A stretch of 64,000 nt of DNA, taken from contig JBKBIT010000004.1 in the NCBI GenBank assembly GCA_046297455.1, positions 62,001 through 126,000 of the forward strand. The letters run 5' to 3'. Made by a program: the position numbers and the translations under genes. Positions within the stretch are counted from its first letter, which is position 1. Each line of letters opens with the position of its first letter. This stretch comes from ZYF759 sp046297455 (GTDB taxonomy: Bacteria > Pseudomonadota > Alphaproteobacteria > Rhizobiales > Rhizobiaceae). Shown one piece after another: positions 42,532 to 53,424 of the stretch. The notes beneath the pieces were generated by a model that saw only the letters and a program-made list of their open reading frames with translations, was not told where the DNA came from and ran no database searches.

Positions 42532-42719
42532 TTTCCTGACGCCTGCAAGCTGAGCTTTGGGTTCCTCAAGCCATAGCTTCGTTCTGTAACGACCGTGTCA
42601 CAGAGCCGGTCCAAGCTCCGCCCGTATCGAGAACTCACCTGGCGCCAAGACTGCAGCCAGCGGATCGCCGGCCACGACCGGCATCCGATTGCCTGCACGC
42701 GCCAACGCGGAAGGATCAC

Positions 42720-43502
42720 ATGCGGCCGATCGGCAAACATATCGGACTGTTCGACCTCGACCTTGTCGGCAGGCATGCGGTCCTCTGCGACCTGGACGGC
42801 TGCCTGATATCCGGCGGCAAAGTTCTGCCGGGAGCGCACGAACTTGTCGCTGGCTGCGGCGAACGGCTCTGGATCGTCTCCAACAATTCCGCCGACACAT
42901 CCGAAACGCTTTCCATTCGCTTGAAGGGCATCGGTCTTGCCATCCCTGCCGAAAGGATCTTGCTGGCGGGCGAGGAGACCATCCGGCATCTGGCGCGGGA
43001 TAATGCCGGCGCCCGCGTGGCAGTGCATGCAGAGGCGCCCCTGCGGGACCTGTCGCAACGCCTGGGCCTCGAGCCCTGCGACGACGCCCCCGACATCGTG
43101 GTGGTCGGACGTGACAACCGCTTCGGCTTGCACCTTCTGAAGACCATCTCCGACCAGATATTCGACGGTGCCGAACTGTGGGTCACCAATCTGGACACGA
43201 CCCATCCCGGACCCGACGGCCTTCCCGTGCCGGAGACCGGCGCCTTGCTGGCGGCCCTCCGGGCGTGCTGCGGCCCTGTGCCTGCCCATTGCATCGGCAA
43301 GCCCGCGACCGATCTCGTCGAGTTGGCGCTGCGGCGCAGCGGCGCATCCGCAGAGGCCGCAGTCTTCATCGGCGACAACGCCGCCACCGATGGCGAGGCG
43401 GCACTGGCTGCGGGCGTCGAGTTCATCCACATCGCCCATGCCTTTACCGGCGGCCCGACCGACGCGATCGCCGCTGCACATGTCCGGAGGGTCTCATGCT
43501 GA
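42720..43502 (+). CDS. HAD-superfamily phosphatase (NagD-like, class IIA)
   Basis: A 260-residue HAD hydrolase with all four motifs: nucleophile Asp in AVLCDLDGCL (about residue 24), Ser in WIVSNNSAD, Lys in CIGKPATDLVE and the metal Asp in VFIGDNAATDGEAA. Class IIA members act on small phosphate esters such as p-nitrophenyl phosphate, 2-phosphoglycolate and phosphosugars. It is the first gene of the dipeptide-type ABC operon and overlaps the first permease by 7 bp, so the imported compound may be phosphorylated. That link is inference. Confidence 0.87.
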   Translation: MRPIGKHIGLFDLDLVGRHAVLCDLDGCLISGGKVLPGAHELVAGCGERLWIVSNNSADTSETLSIRLKGIGLAIPAERILLAGEETIRHLARDNAGARVAVHAEAPLRDLSQRLGLEPCDDAPDIVVVGRDNRFGLHLLKTISDQIFDGAELWVTNLDTTHPGPDGLPVPETGALLAALRACCGPVPAHCIGKPATDLVELALRRSGASAEAAVFIGDNAATDGEAALAAGVEFIHIAHAFTGGPTDAIAAAHVRRVSC

Positions 43503-44422
43503 GCTATTCCGCGCGCACGCTTGCCAAGATGGCGATCACCTTCTTCTTCATCGTCACGCTCGTCTTTGTCGCGACGCGCCTTTCCGGCGATCCGATCAAC
43601 TTCGTCGTCGGACCCGGCATCACCCAGGAGGACCGGGAAATCCTGATCCGCTACTACGGTCTCGACCGGTCGGGGATCGAGCAGTATCTGGCCTTCCTGA
43701 AGTCCTTCACAGACGGCCAGTTCGGCCTCTCTTTCCTGGAACGGCGGCCCGTTGCGACCGTGGTTGCCGAACGCATCTGGCCTTCGCTCCAACTGCTCAT
43801 CTCCAGCGTAGCGCTGACACTTCTCATCTCGTTGCCGCTCGGCATCGCTGCCGCCGTCTACCGCAAGTCCTGGATAGGCAGCGCGATCATGACCTTCGCC
43901 TTCCTGGGCTACGCGGTACCGAACTTCGTGCTGGCGACCTTCATGATCCTGGTCTTCTCATACTGGCTCAACTGGCTGCCCGTGGTCGGCAACGGCACCT
44001 TCTGGCACTTCATCATGCCCACCATAGCCATGTCGGGTGTGCTGATCGCCGGGCTGACGCGATTTACCCGCAACGCCATGCTGGATGTCCTCGGGCAGGA
44101 TTTTATGCGCACCGCACGCGCCAAGGGCCTCTCCGAGGGGGAGGTCATCGTCAAGCATGGCCTCGGCAACGCCTCCATCACCATTCTTTCGGTGATCGGC
44201 CTGCAGGTTGCCGGTCTCGCGGCCGCCGGCTCGGTGGTGGTGGAAGCAATCTTCTCATGGCCGGGGATCGGGGATCTGCTCGTCCGATCGGCGATCATGC
44301 GCGACTTCCCGGTGCTGCAGTTCGGCGTCATCGCGGTTGCCGTCGCGGTCCTCATCATCAATGCGCTTGTCGACATCGCCTACGCCGTTGCCGACCCGCG
44401 CATTCGCCTCGGGGAGGCCTGA
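43496..44422 (+). CDS. Dipeptide/oligopeptide-type ABC transporter permease (DppB/GsiC type)
   Basis: A 308-residue membrane protein with the DppB-type N-terminus (LSYSARTLAKMAITFFFIVTLVFVATR), the GPGITQEDREILIRYYGLD periplasmic segment and the coupling loop DFMRTARAKGLSEGEVIVKHGLGNA (about residues 200-225). GGAGGG precedes ATG 43496. It pairs with the permease starting at 44424. Confidence 0.94.
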   Translation: MLSYSARTLAKMAITFFFIVTLVFVATRLSGDPINFVVGPGITQEDREILIRYYGLDRSGIEQYLAFLKSFTDGQFGLSFLERRPVATVVAERIWPSLQLLISSVALTLLISLPLGIAAAVYRKSWIGSAIMTFAFLGYAVPNFVLATFMILVFSYWLNWLPVVGNGTFWHFIMPTIAMSGVLIAGLTRFTRNAMLDVLGQDFMRTARAKGLSEGEVIVKHGLGNASITILSVIGLQVAGLAAAGSVVVEAIFSWPGIGDLLVRSAIMRDFPVLQFGVIAVAVAVLIINALVDIAYAVADPRIRLGEA

Positions 44423-44423
44423 C

Positions 44424-45329
44424 ATGAGCGACACAGTATTCGTCCAAGCCCGCCAAGGCTTCCTGTCACGGACCGTCTCGGGATTGACCGCGATATGGAA
44501 CGAGGCAGACGTGATCCAGCGCGTTGCCGCCCTGATCGCGCTGGCACTGGTCTTCGCCGCTGTCCTGACGCCGCTGCTTGCGCCGCATACGCCCGTGGCG
44601 CAGAGCCTCATCTCGCGACTGGCCCCGCCCATCGGGTTTGAGGGTTTCCGCCCGGGCTTCCTGCTGGGTACCGACGAACTTGGCCGCGACGTCTTTTCGC
44701 GAACGCTCTACGGCCTGCGGCTTACACTCTCGCTGGCGCTGATGGGTGCCATTCTTGGGCTGTTGCTCGGCGGCATGCTGGGTCTGCTGGCGGGTATCTT
44801 CGGCGGCGTGTTCGACGACGTTGTGATGGGCGCGGTCGACACGCAGATCGCCATTCCCTTCACGCTGATCGCGCTCCTGATCCTGGCCATCTTCGGCTCC
44901 AGCCTGATCGTGATCGTGTGCGTGCTGGGCATTTACGGCTGGGAGCAATATGCCCGCATCATCCGCGGCGAAGTCCGCCGGCTGAAGACCATGCCCTTCA
45001 TCGAGGCTGCGCATGCGGCCGGCGCCTCGCGCGGCCGGATCGCGGTGCACCATCTCTTGCCGAACCTGGTTTCCCCGATTGTCGTCCAGTTCACGCTGTC
45101 CTTCTCCAACATCGTGCTGCTCGAATCGACGCTCTCGTTCCTCGGACTTGGCGTGCAGCCGCCAACCGCCACGCTGGGCGCAATGGTGGGCACCGGTCGC
45201 GACTACATGCCTTCGGCGCCGTGGATCGTGATTGCGCCCGCGCTCGCCATCCTCGCCATCACCTTCGCCGTCCAGATCCTCGGAGACTGGCTGCGCGACC
45301 GCGCCGACGTGCGGTTGAGGCAGAGGTGA
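44424..45329 (+). CDS. Dipeptide/oligopeptide-type ABC transporter permease (DppC/GsiD type)
   Basis: A 301-residue membrane protein with the characteristic LLGTDELGRDVFSRTLYGLRLTLSLAL segment (about residues 75-101) and the coupling loop PFIEAAHAAGASRGRIAVHHLLPN. It starts one base after the previous stop and is followed by the binding protein gene. Confidence 0.94.
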   Translation: MSDTVFVQARQGFLSRTVSGLTAIWNEADVIQRVAALIALALVFAAVLTPLLAPHTPVAQSLISRLAPPIGFEGFRPGFLLGTDELGRDVFSRTLYGLRLTLSLALMGAILGLLLGGMLGLLAGIFGGVFDDVVMGAVDTQIAIPFTLIALLILAIFGSSLIVIVCVLGIYGWEQYARIIRGEVRRLKTMPFIEAAHAAGASRGRIAVHHLLPNLVSPIVVQFTLSFSNIVLLESTLSFLGLGVQPPTATLGAMVGTGRDYMPSAPWIVIAPALAILAITFAVQILGDWLRDRADVRLRQR

Positions 45330-45393
45330 CGCTCGAAAACAAGAAGAGGCCCAAGGCCCGCTCGTACCCTAAACCAAGCCACGGAGGCTGAAA

Positions 45394-46950
45394 ATGAAAC
45401 GACTTCTTCAAACCACTGCCCTGGCGATGCTGATCGCTCTGCCGGCCCATGCCCAGGAAATCACCGTCGGCGCGTCCAACCTCTCGTCCTACCTGGACCC
45501 GGGCCGCGATCACTCCAATGTCGGATCGCAGTTCTACTACAATGTCTTCGACGTGCTGATCGAACGTGACCACGACCGGATGGAACCGGTCTGGCGGCCG
45601 GGACTGGCAACCGAATGGGAGCTGATCGAGCCGACCGTCATGGAGCTCAAGCTGCGCGACGACGTGACCTTCCACAATGGCGATCACATGACGGCCGACG
45701 ATGTCGTCTTCTCGCTTAACCGCATGTTCCAGGCGACCTTCCCGCCCTATCAGGTGCGTCAGCGCGATCGTCTCAACAATTTCGAGAAGGCAGAAAAGAT
45801 CGACGACTACACCGTGCGCATCCATGTGAAGCGCGAAGAGCCGCTGTGGGAAACGCTGCTCAACCTGCAGCAGACCATGATCATCCCGCAGGCTTACACG
45901 ATGGCGCTCACCGGCGCCGCCGACGTCGCCGAGGATGACGATTTCGAGGCATTCTCTCTGGCGCCCATCGGCACTGGCCCTTACCGCGTTGCAGAGTTCG
46001 TGCCTGGCCAACGGATTGTTTACGAACGCTTCGACGATTTCTGGGGCGAGCAGGCGCCGCTGGAACGCGCCACCGTGCGCCATGTTCCCGAGACGGCGTC
46101 GCGCATCACTGCTTTGCGCACCGGTGAAGTCGACATCATCACCAACATCGCTCCTGACCAGCTGGCACTGATCGAGGCCGACCCCGGCATGAAGGCGGCC
46201 GGGTCCAACACGGCGCTCTTCCACGTGATGATCATGAACGCCAACCACGAGAAGCTGCGCGATCCGCGCATTCGCCGTGCGCTGTCGCTGGCCATCGACC
46301 GCGACCTGCTCAACGAGGCGCTTTGGATGGGCAAGGCGATCGTGCCGAGCACCCACACGATGGAAGAGTATGGCGATCTCTACATGCCGGAGCTGAAGAC
46401 CTTCTACTATGATCCGGAGGAGGCACGTCAGCTTCTGGCGGAAGCTGGGTATGACGGCTTCGAGATTACCTATGACGTCCACTCGCCATCCTATTACACC
46501 AACGATACGTTTGCCGCGCAGGCAATCATGGAGATGTGGGCAGCCGTGGGCGTGAATGGCCGCATCAACGCCACTGCGCAGTGGACCGGTGGCAGCCCGG
46601 ACATGATGACCCGCACCTGGTCGAACCCGATGTATTTCGCCGATCCGTTCGGTTCGTTCGGCGTGATGTGGGCGCCGGGTGGCCCTGGCGAGTCGGAAGG
46701 TCGCTTCAACACCAATGCCGACTACGCCGCCAGCTGGGAGCGCTTCCGCTTCTCCGACGACATCGAGACGCGCAGGGAAGCCTATGCCGAGCTGATGGAC
46801 TACATACGGGAAAACCCACCAGTCCTGCCGCTCTACCGTCCCTATGAGAGCTGGGCGATGCGCACCGACATCAACTGGGCGCCGAAGCCGGGCCACATTC
46901 CCTATGTGCTCGATTTCCGCGCTGGGTCGATCAGCTTCGCCAGCAACTGA
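45394..46950 (+). CDS. Dipeptide-type ABC transporter substrate-binding protein (family 5)
   Basis: A 518-residue periplasmic binding protein with a signal peptide cleaved after AHAQ (about residue 21). SBP family 5 motifs include WRPGLATEWELIEPTVMELKLRDDVTFHNGDHMTADDVVFSLNR and IGTGPYRVAEFVPGQRIVYERFDDFW. Family 5 proteins carry peptides, nickel, glutathione, sugars and other compounds, so the ligand is open. Two phosphatase genes flank the transporter subunits, which is unusual for a plain peptide importer. Confidence 0.93.
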   Translation: MKRLLQTTALAMLIALPAHAQEITVGASNLSSYLDPGRDHSNVGSQFYYNVFDVLIERDHDRMEPVWRPGLATEWELIEPTVMELKLRDDVTFHNGDHMTADDVVFSLNRMFQATFPPYQVRQRDRLNNFEKAEKIDDYTVRIHVKREEPLWETLLNLQQTMIIPQAYTMALTGAADVAEDDDFEAFSLAPIGTGPYRVAEFVPGQRIVYERFDDFWGEQAPLERATVRHVPETASRITALRTGEVDIITNIAPDQLALIEADPGMKAAGSNTALFHVMIMNANHEKLRDPRIRRALSLAIDRDLLNEALWMGKAIVPSTHTMEEYGDLYMPELKTFYYDPEEARQLLAEAGYDGFEITYDVHSPSYYTNDTFAAQAIMEMWAAVGVNGRINATAQWTGGSPDMMTRTWSNPMYFADPFGSFGVMWAPGGPGESEGRFNTNADYAASWERFRFSDDIETRREAYAELMDYIRENPPVLPLYRPYESWAMRTDINWAPKPGHIPYVLDFRAGSISFASN

Positions 46951-46970
46951 ACCACCATCTCGACAGATCA

Positions 46971-46999
46971 GCGGAGCCGCCGTCCTGCGGCGGCTCCGC
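46971..46999 (+). other. Perfect 12-bp stem-loop after the binding protein gene
   Basis: GCGGAGCCGCCG (46971-46982) pairs fully with 46988-46999 around a TCCTG loop, 21 bp after the binding-protein stop and 30 bp before the next start codon. No U tract follows. Such hairpins often protect the 3' end of the abundant binding-protein mRNA and lower expression of downstream genes. Confidence 0.6.
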
Positions 47000-47028
47000 C
47001 CGACATTCCCCGTCAAATGGAGTTTCCC

Positions 47029-47897
47029 ATGTCCGTCCGCATTGCGCTCGTTGCAGACATTCACCACGGCGCGCCCTCGCTGACCAAGCGGGGTGACACC
47101 GCCCTCGACCTGATGGCCGAATTCACGCGTTTCGCCAACGACGCTCGACCCGATCTGGTCATCGATCTCGGGGATCGGATTTCGGATGTGGAGCGGAACC
47201 GCGATTTGGAACTCGAAGGCGAGGTCGCTGAGGCCTTTCGCGCCGTCGAGGCCCCGATCAGCCATATCAACGGCAATCATGACCGCGACCATCTGTCGGT
47301 CGCCGACAACGAGGAGATCCTTGGCCAGTCGCTCGGCCACCAGATCATCGATATTGGCAACTGGCGCGTAGTTCTCTGGCGCGCCGACACGCTGATCCGA
47401 AGGGGTGGCCAGTGGCCGGGCTTCCGGTTGCCGGAGGCAGATATTCTGTGGCTGTCGCGCACGGTGCGCGAGGCCGACCGGCCTCTGCTGATCGCCAGCC
47501 ATGTGCCGATCTCGGGACACTCCCAGGTCGGCAATTACTATTTCGAGAACAATCCCGACTCCTCCACCTATCCGCAGGCGGAACGGGCCAGGGCGATCCT
47601 GTCGCAGTCGCGCCAGCCAGTCGTTTGTGTGGCCGGCCACGTCCATTGGAACACGATCACGCCGGTCGATGGCATCGTGCACCTGACCCAGCAATCGCTG
47701 ACCGAAAGCTTCACCACGGGTGGCGAGCCAGCAGGTGCGATGGGCCTGATCGAGCTGGGCGACAACGTCGATTGGCGCGTGATCGGCGCCGATCCGGTCT
47801 CGTTTTCGTTCCGGCCCGCCGCGGAAAGATGGGTCCCGCCGGTCCCGCAATTCACGCGCATGGCAGAAGCCCAGGCGCGGCAGGAGGGAGAGAAGGC

Positions 47898-47901
<4 letters not shown>
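47029..47901 (+). CDS. Calcineurin-like metallophosphoesterase
   Basis: A 290-residue enzyme with the full dimetal set: DIHHG (about residues 9-13), DLGDRI, INGNHDRDH, ASHVPISGH and GHVHW. It resembles cyclic-nucleotide and glycerophosphodiester-type phosphoesterases (GpdQ/CpdA group) and alkaline-phosphatase-like family members. There is no signal peptide, so it acts in the cytoplasm after uptake. ATG 47029 has GGAG at the right distance; an ATG 12 bp upstream overlaps that site. It sits inside the ABC operon and overlaps the ATPase gene by ATGA. Confidence 0.87.
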
Positions 47902-49631
<1,730 letters not shown>

Positions 49632-49648
49632 CGCGACAATGAAACGCG

Positions 49649-49670
49649 GCGCGGGGGACTGCGCCCGCGC
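49649..49670. terminator. Terminator-like hairpin between convergent operons
   Basis: A 7-bp GC-rich stem, GCGCGGG (49649-49655) with CCCGCGC (49664-49670), and an 8-nt loop lie between the ATPase stop (49631) and the dioxygenase stop (49679). Confidence 0.55.
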
Positions 49671-49678
49671 GAACGCTT

Positions 49679-50533
49679 CTATTCCCGCACCATCGTGAAG
49701 TCGAAGCTTGACCGCCAGTCGGTATCGCCGGCCTTGCCCTTCTCCAGCGAGGCAATGAGCGAGGCCTTGACCCCGAAGACGGCATCCGACGTCAGCCAGC
49801 GATCGCCCTCCACGAAAGTGTGGGTGACGATCGTGGCATGGCCTGGCGCGCTGACCATGAAATGCATGTGCGCCGGGCGGTTGGGGTGGCGGCCGAGAGC
49901 CTTCAGCATCTGCCCGACGGGGCCGTCATCGGGGATCGGGTAGGAAACCGGCCGGATGCCGCGGAAGGCGTAGGTTCCGTCCGGACCTGTCACGAAGATG
50001 CCGCGATTGTTCCAGCGCGGCTGGGAGTCGGGCTGCTGGACGTCGTAGAAGCCTTCGGCATTGTCCGACCAGACGTCGATCCTCGCGCCTTCGATCGGCT
50101 TCCCATCGAGATCGACGACGCGCCCCTCGAACAGGCAGGTCTCGCCCTTGCCGTCGAGGCAGATATTGGTGCCCATCTCGTATTCGGGCGCGTTGGCGAC
50201 GTGGAAGGGGCCCAGCACCGTATTCTCCGTCGCGCCCGAGGGCCGGCGGTGGTTGATCGCGTCGACCAGCATCGAGAAGCCGAGCACGTCGCTGAGCAGG
50301 ATGAACTCCTGCCGGTTGTCGTCGCACATCTGGCCGGTGCGCGTCAGGAAGTCGATCGCGGTTGCCCATTCGGCCTGGGTCAGTTCCACGTCCTTGGCGA
50401 AGGCGTGGAGGTGGTGCACGAGCGACGCCATGATCTCCGCCAGGCGCGGATCGGCGTCCTTGCCCATGCGGGCGTTGACGACCTCCTCGGAACGGGCCTC
50501 GGTGAAATAGTCGATCTTGTCCGTCTCGGTCAT
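49679..50533 (-). CDS. Hydroxyquinol 1,2-dioxygenase (intradiol)
   Basis: A 284-residue non-haem Fe(III) dioxygenase cleaving hydroxyquinol (1,2,4-benzenetriol) to maleylacetate. An N-terminal helical linker domain (about 1-105) precedes the catalytic core, where YPIPDDGPVGQML supplies a Tyr ligand and RPAHMHFMV the two His ligands. The sequence LGPFHVANAPEYEMGTNICLD is typical of hydroxyquinol rather than catechol enzymes. It is the last gene of the resorcinol-type operon, 5 bp after the hydroxylase; maleylacetate reductase is the first gene. Confidence 0.92.
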   Translation of the reverse strand: MTETDKIDYFTEARSEEVVNARMGKDADPRLAEIMASLVHHLHAFAKDVELTQAEWATAIDFLTRTGQMCDDNRQEFILLSDVLGFSMLVDAINHRRPSGATENTVLGPFHVANAPEYEMGTNICLDGKGETCLFEGRVVDLDGKPIEGARIDVWSDNAEGFYDVQQPDSQPRWNNRGIFVTGPDGTYAFRGIRPVSYPIPDDGPVGQMLKALGRHPNRPAHMHFMVSAPGHATIVTHTFVEGDRWLTSDAVFGVKASLIASLEKGKAGDTDWRSSFDFTMVRE

Positions 50534-50538
50534 GGCGA

Positions 50539-52323
50539 TCACTCCGCTGCCTTGCGCGCCGCCAGCCCGTCGCGGTTGAGAATGGCCGACAGCACGCGCA
50601 CGAGTTCGGCTGCGGGGTCGGCCACCATTTCCTCCGCGCGCCAGGCGACGTGGTGGTCGGGACGCACCAGCACGCAGCCGCTGTCGCCCACTTCGCGCGC
50701 CCGCGCCCACTCGCCCTCATGGTCGATATAGGTTCGGCGCGGACCGATCAGGATGGTCTCGATGTCGATGCCCAGGCCGCGCGCAGCCCGGCTTGCCGCA
50801 TCCGCCCATGCCTCGCCCGAAATGCCGGTGAGCAGGGTGAAGCGGCCCTTGCCGGTCAGGTCGAGCGTCGAGTGCTTGCGTCCGGCCTGATCGTAGATCC
50901 AGCAATGCGGGATGCGCGCGCCCGGCCAAGTCGTCGGCTGATAGTGCAATTCGGCGTCCAGTTCGAAGGCCGGCTCCATCTGGCCGTCGGTCACGGCGGC
51001 GTCGGAGCGGTAGCGCTGGTTCATCTCGACGCCATGAGCATCGAACTCGTATTTCTTGAACGCGATCGCCTGACGGATGGCCTCGCGCTGGCGGTCGGCC
51101 TCGGGGGTTGCGTTGCAGCGTGCATCCATCGAGGCCTGGATCTTTTCGATGTCGGTGCCGCCCGTCATGCCCAGCGCTTCGAAGATCGGGCCGAACTCGC
51201 CGATCGACTGGTTGGCGCGGGTGACGATCTGCTTGGCGATCGGGGCACGCTCGATCGAGTAGGTGTCGAGAAGACCCGGTCCCGCCTGGCCCTTGATCAC
51301 GGCGGCAAGCTTCCAGGCCAGGTTGAAACCGTCCTGGATGGAAGTGTTGGAGCCGAGGCCGTTGGACGGCGGATGACGATGGGCCGCATCCCCCATGATG
51401 AAGACGCGGTCCTTTTGCATGTGGGTCGCGTACATGTTGTTCACGGTCCAGGTGTTGGCCGAGAGCAGTTCGATCTCCAGTTCGGGATCGCCCACCAGCT
51501 GGCGTGCCACGCCGGTCGCAAACGCCTCGTCGACGACAGGCGCGGGCTGGTTGATGTCGTAGCCCCACACGATCAGCCACTCGTTCCACGGCCGCACCAT
51601 GCGCACCAGGCCCATGCCGATGCCGCCAACGTCGGCTCCCGGCTGCATGACCCAGTAGAGCACCGACGGGCGATGCGCGACATAGCGCGAGAGATCGGCG
51701 CGGAAGAGGATGTTCATCGAGCCGCCGACGCCCATCTGGCCCTCGAAAGGGAGTCCTGCATGTTCGGCCACGCGCGAGTTGCCGCCGTCGGCGCCAACGA
51801 GGTATTTCGAGCGGATGGTGATCTCCTTGCCTGTCAGACGGTCGAGGCATGTCGTCGTCACGCCCTCCGCGTCCTGCTCATGCCGCAGATATTCGGTCGA
51901 CATGCGCGCCTGGGTGCCGCGCGAGCAGGCCGTCTTGAACAGGATCGGCTCCATGAAGGTCTGGGGCAGGTCGTTCATCATGCACGGCGAGGAAAGCTGA
52001 TGCTCGGCGCGCGAGAGCGGGTGGTTGCCCCAGCTCTTCATCCGACCGATTTCCTCCCCGGCAAGGCTTTCGCAGAAGATGTTCTCGCCCATCAGCTCCT
52101 GCTCCGTGCAGTGCAAATAGGCCTCCGCTTCGACCTCATGGCCGAGGTCGCGCAGCACTTCCATCGTGCGCTGGTTGGTGATGTGGGCACGCGGCGTGTT
52201 GGCCAGCCAGCGATAGCGGTTCACGACCATGTTCTCGACGCCATAGGTCGAAAGCAGCGCAGCGGTCGCAGAGCCGGCTGGGCCGGTACCGATGACGAGG
52301 ACGTCGGTCCTGATGTCAGCCAT
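50539..52323 (-). CDS. FAD-dependent phenol/resorcinol hydroxylase (TfdB-like)
   Basis: A 594-residue flavin monooxygenase with the FAD motif LVIGTGPAGSATAALL (residues 9-24), the GADGGNSRV middle motif and GDAAHRHPPSNGLGSNTSIQDGFNLAWKL (about residues 310-338), matching the 2,4-dichlorophenol 6-monooxygenase group. Upstream of a hydroxyquinol dioxygenase and maleylacetate reductase, the expected reaction is ortho-hydroxylation of resorcinol (or a substituted resorcinol or chlorophenol) to hydroxyquinol. It starts 2 bp after the LivM gene. Known rhizobial resorcinol hydroxylases are two-component, so this single-component enzyme is a noteworthy alternative. Confidence 0.85.
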   Translation of the reverse strand: MADIRTDVLVIGTGPAGSATAALLSTYGVENMVVNRYRWLANTPRAHITNQRTMEVLRDLGHEVEAEAYLHCTEQELMGENIFCESLAGEEIGRMKSWGNHPLSRAEHQLSSPCMMNDLPQTFMEPILFKTACSRGTQARMSTEYLRHEQDAEGVTTTCLDRLTGKEITIRSKYLVGADGGNSRVAEHAGLPFEGQMGVGGSMNILFRADLSRYVAHRPSVLYWVMQPGADVGGIGMGLVRMVRPWNEWLIVWGYDINQPAPVVDEAFATGVARQLVGDPELEIELLSANTWTVNNMYATHMQKDRVFIMGDAAHRHPPSNGLGSNTSIQDGFNLAWKLAAVIKGQAGPGLLDTYSIERAPIAKQIVTRANQSIGEFGPIFEALGMTGGTDIEKIQASMDARCNATPEADRQREAIRQAIAFKKYEFDAHGVEMNQRYRSDAAVTDGQMEPAFELDAELHYQPTTWPGARIPHCWIYDQAGRKHSTLDLTGKGRFTLLTGISGEAWADAASRAARGLGIDIETILIGPRRTYIDHEGEWARAREVGDSGCVLVRPDHHVAWRAEEMVADPAAELVRVLSAILNRDGLAARKAAE

Positions 52324-52325
52324 GT

Positions 52326-53414
52326 CTAATCCTTCCTCGAGGCGGATGGTTGTGATGGGGTTTCGTCGACGATCAGTCGCCGGCGGATGGGAAAGAGCTG
52401 CAAGCCGGTACGGTCGCTGATCAGTCCCCAGATGCCGCGCGGCGCAAACAACATGACCGCGATGCCGATCGTGCCCAGCGCGATCAGATACCAGGTGCCG
52501 TACTGGGCCAGCATCGACTGCAGCAGGAAAAAGACGAGCACGCCGATGATCGGGCCTTCGATGGTGCCGATGCCGCCGATCACCACGATGAAGATGACGT
52601 AGGCGGTCCAGTCGTTGACCGAAAAGGCGGCATCCGGAGAAATCCGAGCCTTCTGCAGATAGATGAGCGCGCCGGTCATTCCGGTGCCGAAGGCGGCGCC
52701 CAGAAAAACGAACCATTTGACCGGCCGCATATCGACACCCACCGAACGGGCAGCCTCGGGATTGTCGCGGATGGCCGCCAGCGCCAGGCCCCGCTTGCTG
52801 CGCAGAAGCCAGTAGATGCCGCCGATTGCCGCGATCGCCAATGCCAGAGCCAGCCAGTAGGCCAGGATGTCGCGGGCGGCCGGATCGCGGACGTCGAACA
52901 GGGTGGCGATGGCGCCGGTAAAGGGGATGGACGACGTTGCCTCGCGCGGCAGCGAGGTGCCGGTGCCGCCGCCGACGGCACGCCATTGTGCCACCAGCAG
53001 ACGGACGACCTCCGCAAGCACCCATGTACCGATCGCGAAATAGGCTCCCTGGAGACGAAAGGCGAAGAAGGCAAACGGCACCGCCAGCATCAGTGCGGCC
53101 GCGCCGCCGATGATGATTGCGCTCAACGGATCGACCGAACCGAGAATCACCGAACCGAACAGCGCGTAGCCGCCGATGCCGACAAAGGCCTGCTGGCCGA
53201 TCGAAACCAGCCCGCCATAACCGGCAAGCAGGTTCCAGAACTGCGCCAGCGTCAACATCGTCAGGATGAAGAACAGTTCCTGGATCAGGCGGCGCGAGGC
53301 AAAGGCCGGCAGGACGATGGCCACGGCCACGATCACCACCGCAAACGCCAGTGCGATGGTCGCGGCGCGCGTGCGGGTTTCGACACGGTAGGCGGGCAGC
53401 GTGTGCATGGTCAT
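52326..53414 (-). CDS. livM: Liv-type ABC transporter permease (LivM)
   Basis: A 362-residue membrane protein of the branched-chain amino acid permease family with motifs GYGGLVSIGQQAFVGIGGYA (about residues 67-86) and LRSKRGLALAAIRDNPEAARSVGVD. It begins 10 bp after LivH. The operon's aromatic enzymes imply that this Liv-type system carries an aromatic compound rather than an amino acid. Confidence 0.93.
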   Translation of the reverse strand: MTMHTLPAYRVETRTRAATIALAFAVVIVAVAIVLPAFASRRLIQELFFILTMLTLAQFWNLLAGYGGLVSIGQQAFVGIGGYALFGSVILGSVDPLSAIIIGGAAALMLAVPFAFFAFRLQGAYFAIGTWVLAEVVRLLVAQWRAVGGGTGTSLPREATSSIPFTGAIATLFDVRDPAARDILAYWLALALAIAAIGGIYWLLRSKRGLALAAIRDNPEAARSVGVDMRPVKWFVFLGAAFGTGMTGALIYLQKARISPDAAFSVNDWTAYVIFIVVIGGIGTIEGPIIGVLVFFLLQSMLAQYGTWYLIALGTIGIAVMLFAPRGIWGLISDRTGLQLFPIRRRLIVDETPSQPSASRKD

Positions 53415-53424
53415 GGCGCGGCCC

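Noticed and set aside
42555..42572. GCTT-N10-AAGC element between the LysR gene and the HAD gene as a LysR box.
   Set aside because: The symmetry is short and could be chance; mentioned in the LysR entry but not listed as a feature.
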